Of a stretch of DNA of 64,000 nt, positions 47,101-57,800 are shown in pieces (within the stretch, counting starts at the first letter, position 1; every line of letters starts with the position of its first letter). Below the pieces are notes generated by a model, which did not search any database, was not told the origin of the DNA, and saw only the letters and a program-made list of their open reading frames with translations. This DNA comes from Porphyridium purpureum (taxonomy: Eukaryota > Rhodophyta > Bangiophyceae > Porphyridiales > Porphyridiaceae): positions 62,001 to 126,000 of the forward strand of contig VRMN01000015.1 of the NCBI GenBank assembly GCA_008690995.1, given 5' to 3'. Made by a program: the position numbers and the translations under genes.

Positions 47101-48394
47101 CGACAAGCACATGCAAGTCCCGGAAGCGCCAACCTTGCGGTCGATGTCTCTGATGCTTTTACTGGCTCATGCGGTAGCCTCTGACCTAGAAGTTTGGACC
47201 ATGGACGCTGTGCAAGCCTTCTTACAAAGTACGTTTCCCTTGGACCGAGAAGTTTACGTAGTGCCCCCGCCGGAGTGGAAACCAGAGGCAAAACTTCGCT
47301 TGTGGAAACTGTTGAAGCCACTGTACGGACTTGCAGACGCGCCGACGTATTGGAACGCTTCCCTGACCTCTGCCATTAAGAACATCGCGGCAGCATCTTC
47401 CACTGACCCGTGCCTCTTCCGCTCAGAGCGCGGGTGGCTGGGCGTGTATGTCGATGACATAATCTGTGTAGGGGACAAGCAGTTCGAGAATACTGCAGCC
47501 CAACTCTTGGGCACCTTTGAGATGAAAACACAAAACCCATTGTCCCGCGGAGGCAATCTGAAATTCGCAGGTATTACTATCCAAAAATGGGACAGAACTT
47601 TGTCGGTGGACCAAGCTACGTTTGCGGCTCAGCTAGTGTCCTCCAAGCCACCAGAAACTTTCGCAGAACTGCGGACCTTTCGAGGCAAAGTCACGTGGTT
47701 AGCGACCCGGACACGACCGGACCTCAGTTTTGTGGCAGCCATGGCGATGCAGGTTACAGAAAGCTCATTTTCCGTTGAATATGCAAGGCAACTGCATAAA
47801 AGCTTTCGCGACACAACGAACGAGTGGAATGGGTCTTTGAAGATCCCTAAACTTGGCAAGGGAAAGAGGCTCGTGATTTTTGCGGACGCCAGCTTCGCAG
47901 GTAATCTGGATCTGTCCAGTCAGGTAGCCTTCATGATAGTCCTGCGGGACGACGCTGGGCAAGCAATTCCGATCGCATGGGCATCGAAAAAGACGCGCAG
48001 GATCACCAGATCCGTGCTAGCAGCTGAGCTCATGGCGCTCATGGAAGGATTCGATTTTGCGATTTTTGTTCAAGAGACCATGCGAAGCATGAAGATTCAC
48101 GTGCCGCTGCACTTGTGCACGGACAGCAAGTCTATCTTTGATGCAATGTCGACGACCAAACTGCCGGCAGAGAAACGGCTGGCAATAGATTTGTCCGTAC
48201 TCCGTGAAGCCTTTCTTTCAGGAGAGATTGATGCTGTCCTTTGGACACGTACCGACGGAAACATCGCGGATGGATTAACGAAGACGAAAGCGAACAAGGC
48301 ACTTCGCCAGTTCTTGCAGACAGGCATACTGGATATGACAGTAGAGCAGCAAATCAAAGCAAACAAAACAGAAAAAGAGAAGAAGAGCGAGTGA
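44141..48394 (+). CDS. Copia gag-pol polyprotein (fossil element gene)
   Basis: 1,417 codons in one frame. Domains by rough residue: gag with a zinc-knuckle-like CNNC..H..C near 344; aspartic protease with DTGA near 448; integrase zinc-binding HRRFGHLPGD near 579 and core from about 650; reverse transcriptase with YVDDI near 1103; RNase H with FADASFAGN near 1248 and DSKSIFDAM. Protease-integrase-RT-RNase H order defines Ty1/copia (Pseudoviridae). The terminal stop codon coincides with the first three bases of the 3' LTR. Base composition is less G+C-rich than the neighbouring genes. Confidence 0.95.
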   Translation: MSNNPHNTRLRAGARIGTSEGGGEFGNDQQPATSASLEYPSGPVNNTSSNAGSRALLQWNELRGILQSLSGDQMQSEFARTFESSMLNEMSPVEIRNVALYLEQHQALVIEPRERYRDALLRICGNPAASRNGMAAQSSGSESLLAKLVDKCPIFDGTSQTDLSRVTTEFQLACETAQVDEAVALRFINTVLRGLARSHFLKHRTLYRTIEDVFRDLRLHFVGADVQHTLLMKWSNLSLPSVRAEYPGASEHQALERLFTEAIQVQAQLPKEMQSDLNLLVAIKRAVLGEPCEKALLYNPPKTAAEAIQRLKLSASQEKEADTLWTPKQYERRKNKKGRDGRVMKCNNCRSEFHLYRQCPTASVSTDVRFAELGFIEDFSEDESDSSAAGPSAVPDESSQATVERQHNDVMFGDALYLDEDETTNELATFFTSALGVPGYGKTIRLCVDTGAPLSVVGMRSLRAYRSRNNVRMTPGRPVSFKFGSSLQPSLGVVSVRVPISGGQFFEYKTHVVDDPSDKPLPFLLGNDALRNATVHLGDQPSVTLHTGDKIDLERKEGHLTKELEVETLYTAAEAIKLHRRFGHLPGDRIMQLVKKASPDLQEADLKMLAKLLGDARSSCEVCEFREEKPLRPAVSGRFPEEILFNETVLMDVCFFRERPVLQVTCRDTGYTVARFLASKRAKDVITAFLEGWVCHTSGLPSTVRADMGTEFVNVDLSTTLLSMGVHMETNGVEAPWQLGRGENAHGPLKRILDKIIHSETDVDPDLALAMAQKAMNDCMNPLGLVPTLLVFGCTPRTPLGTNVMGSPDQRARLLLMKTARAEYELLVAHERLNRALSSRYPTESLLKVGDSVKVYRYTRKLWEGPLKLSAIDYNTNMATVQSPSGTYQNFSVAVIRPFRERTLGLMRPDTGPTYFQDVLETEVYNEAKQDELQGLENRAVFKTVQTSQAPVGSNVLHTKWVLKTKEAPGGEFVRKARLTVLGHLDRDKHMQVPEAPTLRSMSLMLLLAHAVASDLEVWTMDAVQAFLQSTFPLDREVYVVPPPEWKPEAKLRLWKLLKPLYGLADAPTYWNASLTSAIKNIAAASSTDPCLFRSERGWLGVYVDDIICVGDKQFENTAAQLLGTFEMKTQNPLSRGGNLKFAGITIQKWDRTLSVDQATFAAQLVSSKPPETFAELRTFRGKVTWLATRTRPDLSFVAAMAMQVTESSFSVEYARQLHKSFRDTTNEWNGSLKIPKLGKGKRLVIFADASFAGNLDLSSQVAFMIVLRDDAGQAIPIAWASKKTRRITRSVLAAELMALMEGFDFAIFVQETMRSMKIHVPLHLCTDSKSIFDAMSTTKLPAEKRLAIDLSVLREAFLSGEIDAVLWTRTDGNIADGLTKTKANKALRQFLQTGILDMTVEQQIKANKTEKEKKSE

Positions 48395-48795
48395 GATAAG
48401 TGCAACGAATTTTGAATGTGGCACGGTTTCGGCAAAGGGGCGCCCTTTACCTTTTCGGAGATAGTCGTCATTGCTTGCCGACCGGTCATTGTGATAAGGT
48501 GCGACCCCTCAAGTATTTGAGGGGTTGTGATTGATGCGCTCGACGCAGTTTTTGAGTCCAGGGGGACTTTTACGAGCCGAGGAGTGCCTATATAATCAAC
48601 CATCTACCAACTTCTTCGAGTTTCTCAATCCACAATAAAAGTCACGGATGATTGAACAAAGGAACTTTTCCTAAAGGTACCCTACGTGAAGTAGCCTACC
48701 GTGCAGTGCACACGAGCTGAGGACCTCCCCGCGCAAGCGGCCAGGCTCAGCTTTTTCATCCGTCGAGAGAGAGGGCAATACCGGATTTTACAATA
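48392..48795 (+). repeat. 3' LTR of the copia element
   Basis: 404 bp, matching the 5' LTR at all but one position by eye, ending before the ATAGG duplication. Confidence 0.95.
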
Positions 48796-48800
48796 ATAGG

Positions 48801-49323
48801 AGAGCCGGACGCTCGGGGGCGAGACGGGCGCGCGAGAGAACTTGAGCGTCAATGCGCGCTGCAGCTTTGTGAGAGAGGCGTAGGGTGCTCTTGCCGAACC
48901 GGCTTTGCGCGCTTCGATGTTCAGCCGGTAGAAGAAGCTCATTCTGATGCTTGCTTGTTATAGAAGAATTTTGTGTATTCATGTTTGTTTACCAGGGTCC
49001 CGCGAGACCCAGGATACCGGTCATGAAAGGCTGTCCGTAGGTGCTTGTTCAAATTGTGGTTCTTCTCTTGCTGTGCCCGCATTTTGGCTTGTGCACGGCT
49101 GAGCCCGAGGGTCCACATCGGGTGAGGCACGCGTTGAAACGCATTCTCGTTTGTACGCACGTAGAACCCACACAGAACAGAATGGAACTGGCCACTATGT
49201 GCAAGTCCCTTACTTCCAAGGACACCTACGCGCGCTGTTCTTTTCTCGGTCAAATTGAAGCCCAGGCGCAAGCGCAGAATCCATGAGGCAGGAACCGATC
49301 ATTTTAGTGAGCGTGAGTTCTAC
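48801..49323. other. Interval between LTR element and CYP51 3' end
   Basis: 523 bp. Before the insertion it joined directly to the UTP10 upstream region, so it may hold displaced UTP10 promoter sequence. Small frames only; no repeats or RNA gene noticed. Confidence 0.35.
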
Positions 49324-50832
49324 CTACACAAGCTGGCGCCTCTCGAATTGCACTGTGCAGGGAGGGCTCGGGCCAACAACGAGCGCGTCGTGTTGAATGG
49401 TGGGCAGCGCGCCAACCGCGCGCATGTCGAAGTTCCGGAGCATCACGGACCATAGTGTCTTCACCTGGAGGTATGCAAACTGCTCGCCCATGCAGCCATG
49501 TCGACCGCCACCAAACCCAACATAGGCAAACGCCGCCTTCTTGTCCTCTGAACGAGGAGGCGCGAAGCGGTCGGGATCCCACGCCTCGGGATTCGAGAAC
49601 ACCGTTTGATCCTTCCCGGACACAGACGGAGACAGAAACAGATAGTCGCCGACTGGCACCACAAAATCTTTGAAATGCAGCTCCTTGAGCACCAGGCGAA
49701 TCAAGAAAATCAGAGGCGGGTACATGCGGAGCGTCTCCTTCATGCAGTTATGAAGGACGTCCATTTTGCTGAGCGTCTCGAAATTGATTTCTGCGCCATA
49801 CTCGGCAATAATGCGGCGCTGCTCGTCGAGGACTTTTTCTAGCATCGCCGGTGAGCGCAGCAACCGCATACCTAGCCACGTCGATGTGATGGACGACGTG
49901 TGCTGACCGGCAAAAATGGCGGCGATCAGGAGCCCGCAAATTTCGTCGTCGCTGAGCCGCGTGCCATCGCGATAGACGGCGTCCAAGAAACTCTGCAACA
50001 TGTCCGGCTCGGGCGGAGTATTCGCATTGGCAGACTTGCGCCGGCCGTCAATGACCTGCTTGAAAATGCGCTTGAACTCGGTGTGGGCCGCGTCACGTTT
50101 GCGATGGCTTGCAATGGGCAAGTAGGGTGCCATTACGCTGATCGGCTGCATACCCTGGTCTAGTTCGTGGATGAGAAATGAGACTTTGGCAAACATTTGC
50201 TCCCGCACTTCGCGACCCAGCAGACAGCGCGACGCGGTCATGACGATCAGCTCGCTGAGCTTATCGAAGAGATCGATGCTGCCCGACTGTGGGAGCTGGC
50301 CAAACGCCTGCTCTGCCTCCATGACCATGAGGGGCACGTAACTCTTGAGTTTCTCGGCGCGCAACGCTTGGGACAACCAGCGGAACTGCTGGTAGCGAGT
50401 TTCCAGCGGCGCGTCATAGACGACTTCCTGACCAAACACCGGCACGGAAAAGGAGTACACCTCTGTCTGGTCGAGCTCCTCATCCGAGCCGCGGCAGAAG
50501 ATCTCGTGCGCTTCTGGTCCCACGCAAAAGGTGAATCGCTTGTGCGCGATGGGCACCGTGAAGAGCTCGCCACACTGCCTATGCGCGGCGGTCACAATCT
50601 CCAGCGGGTCGCGAATGAAGCGCATGAGATTCGACACGTACGGAACGCCCGCCATGTACACCGGCGGGCGCGCCGCTGCGTCGCCCTTCCACGCGGCGTG
50701 ACCGCCCATCCACGCGTACTGCATGAGCGTCGAGACGGTCAGAATCAGCGCCAGCACGCCCACAGCGACCCACCCGATCGATTCTGGATCGCCGGCTTGC
50801 GCCGCGCTCCACAACGCACGCGCGCTCTCCAT
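49324..50832 (-). CDS. CYP51: Sterol 14-alpha-demethylase, cytochrome P450 CYP51
   Basis: 502 residues. Removes the 14-alpha methyl of lanosterol, obtusifoliol or a related sterol in the ER. An N-terminal anchor (about 21-40, VAVGVLALILTVSTLMQYAWM) precedes the P450 fold. The I-helix oxygen site is AGQHTSS, the ExxR motif is KETLRMYPP, and the heme loop FGGGRHGCMGEQFAYLQVKT (Cys about 447) is the specific CYP51 signature. Full length. Head-to-head with SPT6 across about 1.06 kb. Functionally linked to the sterol dehydrogenase-like gene at 17.5-18.5 kb. Confidence 0.96.
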   Translation of the reverse strand: MESARALWSAAQAGDPESIGWVAVGVLALILTVSTLMQYAWMGGHAAWKGDAAARPPVYMAGVPYVSNLMRFIRDPLEIVTAAHRQCGELFTVPIAHKRFTFCVGPEAHEIFCRGSDEELDQTEVYSFSVPVFGQEVVYDAPLETRYQQFRWLSQALRAEKLKSYVPLMVMEAEQAFGQLPQSGSIDLFDKLSELIVMTASRCLLGREVREQMFAKVSFLIHELDQGMQPISVMAPYLPIASHRKRDAAHTEFKRIFKQVIDGRRKSANANTPPEPDMLQSFLDAVYRDGTRLSDDEICGLLIAAIFAGQHTSSITSTWLGMRLLRSPAMLEKVLDEQRRIIAEYGAEINFETLSKMDVLHNCMKETLRMYPPLIFLIRLVLKELHFKDFVVPVGDYLFLSPSVSGKDQTVFSNPEAWDPDRFAPPRSEDKKAAFAYVGFGGGRHGCMGEQFAYLQVKTLWSVMLRNFDMRAVGALPTIQHDALVVGPSPPCTVQFERRQLV

Positions 50833-51894
50833 CGCTACAGCGCCTCACCCCAGTCCGTCCAATCGATTCCCTCTCCCTCAAACCTTGCTGCGTCTCTCTC
50901 ACCCTCCCTTTCCCTCACCCCCACGCATCGCACCAACTCAACTAGTGCGCCGCCATTTGCATAGTCAAGCGCGCTGCGTTCCTATCAAACCGCGCGCGAG
51001 CCACACACTTCGCATGGACCACTGTACCTTAATCCCAACCGTTTACTGTACCACCACACCCCGCTGTGTACACTGTGGAAGTACAGTGTACCAGTGTAAG
51101 CATGCTTTCGTTTTTCTTGTGTTGAGGGCTGAAAGCGTGCGGCTCCGAGGAATCAACCGTACAGGCACAGACGCTCGGTTACCGTTTGATCCCCAAGCCC
51201 CAACAAGTGCAGGCGGCGCAGCTCTCCTCCGATCGCTCGCTCGCGTGCGCGCGCTTCCGGAGTTCCTCGATATCGCGCGGTCTCTTGTTCTGGCGCCGGC
51301 TCGCTGCATCGCCCATGGCGTGCGCTCCTACCCTGATTCGTTATTGTTATCGGTTCGGTTCACCCGGCGCGATTCCCAACTGTCGCGCGGGTGTACAGTG
51401 AAACGACTGCGGAACTGTACCGTTGTTTGGCACACGCGGCAGCGCGTCGCGGCGGCTTGTATGAAATCGGGATGATTTAGTATGGAACACGCGCAGTCCT
51501 GGCTTTTGTAAGAAAAGGCGATTAGAGAGAAGGAGAGAGAGCGCGAGAGAGACAAGAAGGGAAGAAGGCGGCGTGTGTGTGTGTGTGTGCATGCATGCAT
51601 GCATGTTTAGAGGTGGGGACGCCAAGGGAGGGTGTGGGGGGAGTGAAACAGGGAGCGAGGGGCACGCGGTGCGGGCCCGGCGAATGGTGGTGGTGGGAGA
51701 CCGTGTGGCTCGGCGAGGTCGGCGTGAGTGGGTGTGTGGGCTGCTGAGTGTGTGGGCGTGACAGAGAGCATAGACGGAGCATAACGGGTGGATTGGGAAA
51801 GACGCGCATCTGGTACGAGCGCGTGCAGTAGACCGCGCGGCAGCTGGGTTGTTCTGTTGTGTTGCGTGCGCGCCCGGCGGGTTGCCCGGAAGGC
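50833..51894. promoter_or_regulatory. CYP51/SPT6 divergent promoter with five ACTGTAC-type motifs
   Basis: 1,062 bp. The recurrent 7-mer occurs five times: 51021-51027, 51045-51051, 51081-51087 (on the CYP51 side) and 51393-51399, 51414-51420 (on the SPT6 side). GA-rich leader sequence lies at about 51520-51565, followed by a purine-pyrimidine alternating tract at 51571-51606. No open reading frame with natural composition. Confidence 0.6.
51571..51606. repeat. Alternating purine-pyrimidine tract (GT)n(GCAT)n
   Basis: About 36 bp alternating without break: a (GT)n run passes into four GCAT units. Such tracts can adopt left-handed Z-DNA under negative supercoiling. It lies about 290 bp upstream of the SPT6 ATG. 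Confidence 0.85.
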
Positions 51895-54800
51895 ATGGAG
51901 AGGAAGAAGTTCAGCTTGATTGACGACCAGGCGTCGGATGATGACGACGACGACGCGGGCCTGGACGAAGAGATCGACACGGCGCTCGCGGCAAAGCAAG
52001 GCAGGGCGAAGAAGCGCGGCAAGGGCAAAGTGCGGCGTGGCGTAGCTTCGGATGAGGAACCTGAGGAGTCGGACAATGAAGATGACAATAATGTGGGATC
52101 AAAGGGCGACGACGAGGCCGCCGACTCGTCGGATGACGACGACGAGAAGCTGAACGAGTACGAGAAGGACGATTTCATGGTCGACGACGACGAAGAAGGC
52201 GAGGAGGAGGAGCACCGCAAGCACCGACGTCGCGAGCGCAAGAAACGCAAGCGTGAGCTCGACGAAGAGCTCGCGGATGAGGATCTCGAGCTCCTGCGTG
52301 AAGCCGGTGTCGAGGTGAAGCGCAAGTCGCGCTTGCGCCGCCTGAAGCGCGACGATGACGGCGACGATGATGATGACGAGCGTGTCATCGATGGGCTGTA
52401 TGGCGACGACGAGGACGATGGCTCAGACTCGGATTCACAACCAAGGCGACGCGGCAAAATTCGCGAGGATGTGGATGATTCGGAGTCGGAAGACGGCCTG
52501 GACGATTTTATCGTGTCTGCCTCGCGCAAGAAAAGCCGCCAGCGGCGAACGAAGAAGAAGGAGAAGCTTCGAAGCAGATTGGCTGCTGCAGGCCGCGCAG
52601 GATCGACCAAGACGGGGAAAACGCGCGAGGCGGAAGAGTATGATTCTGACGAGAGTCTGGGCGCGGAAGATCGAGCGCGGCAGATGCGTAAAAGGTATTT
52701 GCTGTTTGGAGACGGTCAGCGCGACGTGGAAAGTTACAAGGGCAACAGGAAATTTTTCGATCGCGACAGCGCGCTTGAGGCGTTGCGTGAACAGGGCGTT
52801 GACCAGAGCCTCCTGGATAAGGTGGCCGCGGTACGGGAAAATTCGCAGGACGAGGGACTTGAAGAAGAAGAAGAACTCAGCGACAGGGCGCGTGAGCGGC
52901 GAGCAAAAGAGCTTGAACATCGCGAGCGGCAGAAGCGTCGCGAGGATTTGAAAAAGTACGTCGCCAAACTTGGTCAACAGCGCGGCGTGTCGTTGGCGGA
53001 AGATGGTGAAAATCAAATGGACGTCGCGCGTGAAGATGGCGACGAGGCAGCAGACCACGCCGATGACATTGAGGAGGAGACGCTCGGCTTACCTTCGCTG
53101 GCGGTAGATGTGAACGTGATGAGCGAACGCTTTCTGACGCCCGCAGACAATAGAATCCGCACGCAGGATGAGCCGGAGTACCTGCAAGAGCATTGGCGAG
53201 CGTTGGGCTCGCGGGAATTTCGCCACAAGACCAAGCAAGAGTGCGAGTACGCCGCGGAATGGATATATGAGCAGGCGTTCTATCGTGACACATTTCTGCT
53301 CTCGCAGGAGCGCGCGGAGGGAGAACTTGTTTTGGAAGAGCGAAAGATGCGCATGATCTCTGCAATAGCTGAAGTACTTTATTTTGTTCACGTTGATAAG
53401 CTGGATATTCCGTTCATCGCTATATATCGCGCACAGAGCGTGTATCCAGAACTTCTTGTGGATTTGCGCGACAAGCAGCAGTGGGCAGAAATTGAAAACG
53501 AGCGGCGACTCTTGCAGAATGTGAGCCTTGGAGGAACAGAGCCAGGTTCAAATTTGGGTTTGTTCTTTTCGCCGCCAGACCCGAACCGCACGAGCTGGAG
53601 ATCGTTGTGGCTGATTTTGGAATGGGATGTACAGTGGTGGCAGCTGCAGCGTGTTAAAGACGACTGTCTGCGCCAGATTCAGGCCAGTGCGCGGCTCGAG
53701 CTTTTCGGACAAGACGACGAGGGAGAGAAAGAGCGCATGCGCCAATGTGCGATAAAAGCTGATCAAGTGTACTTGATCCACGATCTGCAGCTTGCACTAC
53801 GTTGTCGCGCAGATGCAAAGAGACCGAGCATTGGTACGGGCGGCGACTCTCGGGGTGATTCTTTATCTGTGCCGCAGCGCCGCCGTCCTCGCAGAAAGAG
53901 CGAATATGCGGAGTGTGCCAAGTTTGGCTTGCTCGAAGTGCTGAAGTACTTTGGCTTGTCCGCCGCCCAGCTTGCGGAAAATCTAATGAACAACATCAAC
54001 TACCACTCGATTTCGCTGCCGGAAGAGGTAGATTTGATGGGCACACTGCAGACCCCTGAAGAAGTTATTTTTGACTGGCTCGTCGCACATCCGAATAGCT
54101 TTTCTCTCCCCACTTTGAAGGAGGAGGACCGGTGGAACGCGTTGCACACTAGTTTGGAGATTCAAAACAGTGACCCGAAGGCCGCGATACCGAGCAAAGT
54201 TGTGGAGCGAGTGCTCAATCATCTCGTTGAAGCGATTTCTGTCGAATTCGCGTCGGATGACCGCATTGCCGGCTTCATCCGGTCCGAGTTGTTGCGAAAC
54301 ATGGACCATGATTTGTGGTTATCGTCGGTACCGACCGAGCTAGCTCGAAGTGAAATTCGCAATCACCATCCTCTGCGGCCTTACGTAAGCATTGCGCAGG
54401 TGCCCAGCGGGCTCGTGCGGCAGACGTACACGTTCGCGTCCATGTTGTACGCTGAGAGCGAAGGATATTGCGAGATCGTGATTGAAATTGATCCTTATCG
54501 GCTTGAACAGCTGAGTGCGGAGCTTCGGAAGAGCTTTCAGGTGGCATCAGATCCTATGGTCTTTAGTCAACTGGAGCGTCTGGGCATGGATGCAGTCGCA
54601 GCTTCGCAGCGATGGGATTTGTTGCGGATCCAGGCTTTGAAAGCGACTCAGGAGAAGGTCGTGAAACGCGTCCTCGAGGAAATGAAGGCGATGCTTGCGG
54701 TGGAGTCAAAATTAGAACTCAAGTCCAGCGTAACATCTGACGCATTTCGGGTATATAACGAGAAGCCGGTTCGCTGCAAGGAAGATGACAAGGACATGGC

Positions 54801-57800
54801 GCCTCGCGTACTGTCTTTAGTTTTGATTGACGAGGAAGAGATGCAAAAGGTGGAACGTGAGACTAGGAGCATGTCGGTTGGGCCAGTGCGACGTGAGCGT
54901 GGCCAGTACGTGCATGCGGTTGCGGTGGACGCGGATGGCGTCGTTTTGCATGACGAGCACTTTTATGTTGGGTCACTGTTTCGCGGACGGTATCAAAATA
55001 AGGTAGATCACTATAATCAAGAAAGGCCACTAGGTGGCCATGACGAGAATGGCCCCAAGCTCGCCAGACAGTGCCCGGGCTTTCTTGCGCGCTTCGAAAG
55101 CCTCCTCGCGTACACACGACCATCAGTGATTAGTATTGGCTTGAATCGAGGAGGTACAAATGTGATGAACCTCAGAACGTATGTGTGCGACATCTTGATC
55201 GGAATCTTGAAGAACGAGGGCCCCAAAAAGGCTGGAGCTGAGGTGTTTCAAAGCTTGGAAGGAGTCAGTAAGAGCAGCTCGCAGGGACACCGGGAAGCAG
55301 AATCTTTGGCTAAGAATAAGTTGGAGCGGTTTGCATTTGAAGAATACGGGAAGGAAGCAAAATTAATGGAATATCTTGTCGGACAAGGACACGTGGTAGT
55401 GGTGGATGACATTCCGGCACGGCTTTACGCCGACTTAAAATCGACAATCCGGGCGCTGCCGGACACAAGTTCGGTGTACAGGCGCGCCGTTGGCCTGGCA
55501 CGGTTTGTGCAGGAGCCTGTGCACGTGTATGCCACTTTGCTGTCTGCGACGTCGGGCAAGACTGTGTTCAACAAGACTGCTGCTTTGAGCTTTTCACTCA
55601 AGCTTCCGCTGGGGGAAACGCAGTTTTACCTGTCCAAAACGGAGCGACGTGACGCGCTACGTCGCGGCATGATGCAGTCGGTCGCTCAGCTGGGTGTGGA
55701 TATCAATAGGTTACTCAAGTATGAGCATATGCGGCCCTTGCTGGAGTTCGCGGCCGGACTGGGCCCGCGCAAGGCTGCAATGGTCATGCAGGCGCTCGAG
55801 TTGGGCCTTGTTGCGCATTCAAACAAGGAGAACAACCCTGCGTCCGGCTCGCTCGCGCGCGAATTTGCCGGTGAAGCTGTTGCGGATCGCAAGCAGCTGA
55901 TAAAGCGCGTAGGACTGAACAAGATTGTGTTCCAGAACGTGGCCGGCTTTATCCGCGTTCGCGATCCGGAGACTTGTGTTGGTGGCGGGACGCAAGAGAG
56001 CCGCCAGAAGCGGAAAGAGCGCTTGCGTAGACGGCAGCGAAAAGGCTCGGCGGTTTCTGCTGAGGACGAATGGGATCCTCTTGAAGACACTCGAATTCAT
56101 CCGGAGCAGTACCACACTGCATTGAAGATATGCAAGGAAGCGCACGACGATAATCAAGGCGGAAGCGGAAAGAGTAAGCGGGAGATTGATGCGGTGGAAC
56201 ATTTGCTGGAGGTGATGAACGACCCTAATAGCATGAGTTCTCTGGATTTGAGGTCATACGCGGCTATACTTGAAAATGCTGGGCGGGGTCCCACATGGTT
56301 CACTACGCAGATGGTCGTGTCGGAACTGAAGGATCCTTTCCACGACCACCGGCGCCCGTACGCAGACGAACTGGATGATACTCACGCCGCGGACGCTCAG
56401 GACGACCGGGCACAAAATCAAGATCGGGGAGGCGAGTCCAAGTATCGCGCCATCAATCCTTGTGCAAAGCGGCGATTTTATATCATTTGTGATGCGACTG
56501 AGACACAGATCAATGAGCGCTCGCTCCTCGCGGCGACGAGGCTCCGCGTGACGAAGGGCAGAAACTGTGGTTTGGCATGTTCGCTTATGCACGACCTACA
56601 GGGCTTCATTCCTCGCGAAAATGTGCCGGTCGAGCCGCCGCCAAATGAGGATGAAAATCAGTGGCTCGAAAAGCTGCATGGCTTTGTCAGCGCTCACGAT
56701 TCCTTGCCTGTCCTTGTGGAGAAGATTGACTATGAGCGCATGTTTCTGCGCCTCACTGCGCAAGTTGAACAATTGAAGAAATTTGTGGGACAGGAGGATC
56801 CCGCGATTTTCGAGAAATGGACGTTTACGCGGCCGTACGAAGACGATGTTGCGCGCGCGGCAGGGCTGGCAGCGCAAGGCAGTGTCGTCCCTACGATGAC
56901 TGAGGCGCAGATGGTGAGCGAGCAGGTCCGAAACCATCCTAACTACAAGGAGGCGTACTCACGCAGCCAGGTCGAAATGCTGCTTCGTCGCGGGCCGACC
57001 GCGGCGGGTACCGTTCTCGTGATCTGGTGCGGCGGCAGACCAGGTGACATTCGTATCTCTCATGCTTATTCAGACACTGTCGCTGGCGGTGAAGGCGGTC
57101 TGCAAACGTACATTGTTCACCTTCGCGTGACTGAAAAGGAGATGGAGAATATTCCAGGCGTATACACGTACGTAACGCAGGATGACATTCCATACAACAG
57201 CATGGAAGCGCTTCTCGAAACCGAAGTTGACACGGTACAGGATTTCTTTATCTTGGCATCGCAGCATCGCAAGTTTGTACGCGGCGGTGAGACAGCCCTC
57301 GCAAATCGGGTACGCGAGGAAAAGCGTGTCGCCCAGAATAAGCGCATAATTCCGTACGGCGTTGCGTATTCGCAATTCCCGGGATATCTCGCCCTATTCT
57401 ACATCGCACCGCCTTCGAACCAGCTCATCAGAGAGGTTGTGAGAGTTACTCGGAACGGCTTTCAATTCCGAAACCGCAATGTGGTCTTCCCGGATCTGGA
57501 CGAACTGTTTAGCTGGTTTAAGCGCCACTACAAGGAGGGCGCCCCAGACTCTTTGACTGGAGTGGCGTCGGCGGGAGCTGCAGCAGTTGGCATTACCCGT
57601 CCGCGCTCTAGGTCGGGCACACCGGGAGCGGGAGGAGCCTCGGGGTCGCGTCCAGGCACACCTGGACGCCCCACTACGCCCAATCGGCCTATGACGCCAG
57701 GCCGACCGATGACGCCAGGCCGACCGATGACGCCAGGCCGACCGATGACGCCAGGTCGATCAGGCCGCCCAATGACACCCGGCAGGCCAATGACACCTGG

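Larger units (their letters stand above)
43700..48795 (+). mobile_element. Ty1/copia-type LTR retrotransposon, looks whole and very young
   Basis: 5,096 bp fossil element bounded by two 404-bp LTRs and a 5-bp target duplication ATAGG (43695-43699 and 48796-48800). The LTRs differ at one position by eye, so insertion is very recent on a genomic time scale. A purine-rich tract precedes the 3' LTR (about 48370-48391). One polyprotein frame with protease, integrase, reverse transcriptase and RNase H in copia order fills the interior. The element is inserted in the upstream region of UTP10. Confidence 0.97.

Noticed and set aside
48097-48603. Minus-strand frame across the 3' LTR (with a twin at 43666-43911)
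   Set aside because: Antisense LTR reading present in both LTR copies; no protein features.
53629-53635. GTACAGT inside SPT6 coding sequence as a promoter site
   Set aside because: Lies in the middle of the SPT6 frame; expected by chance.
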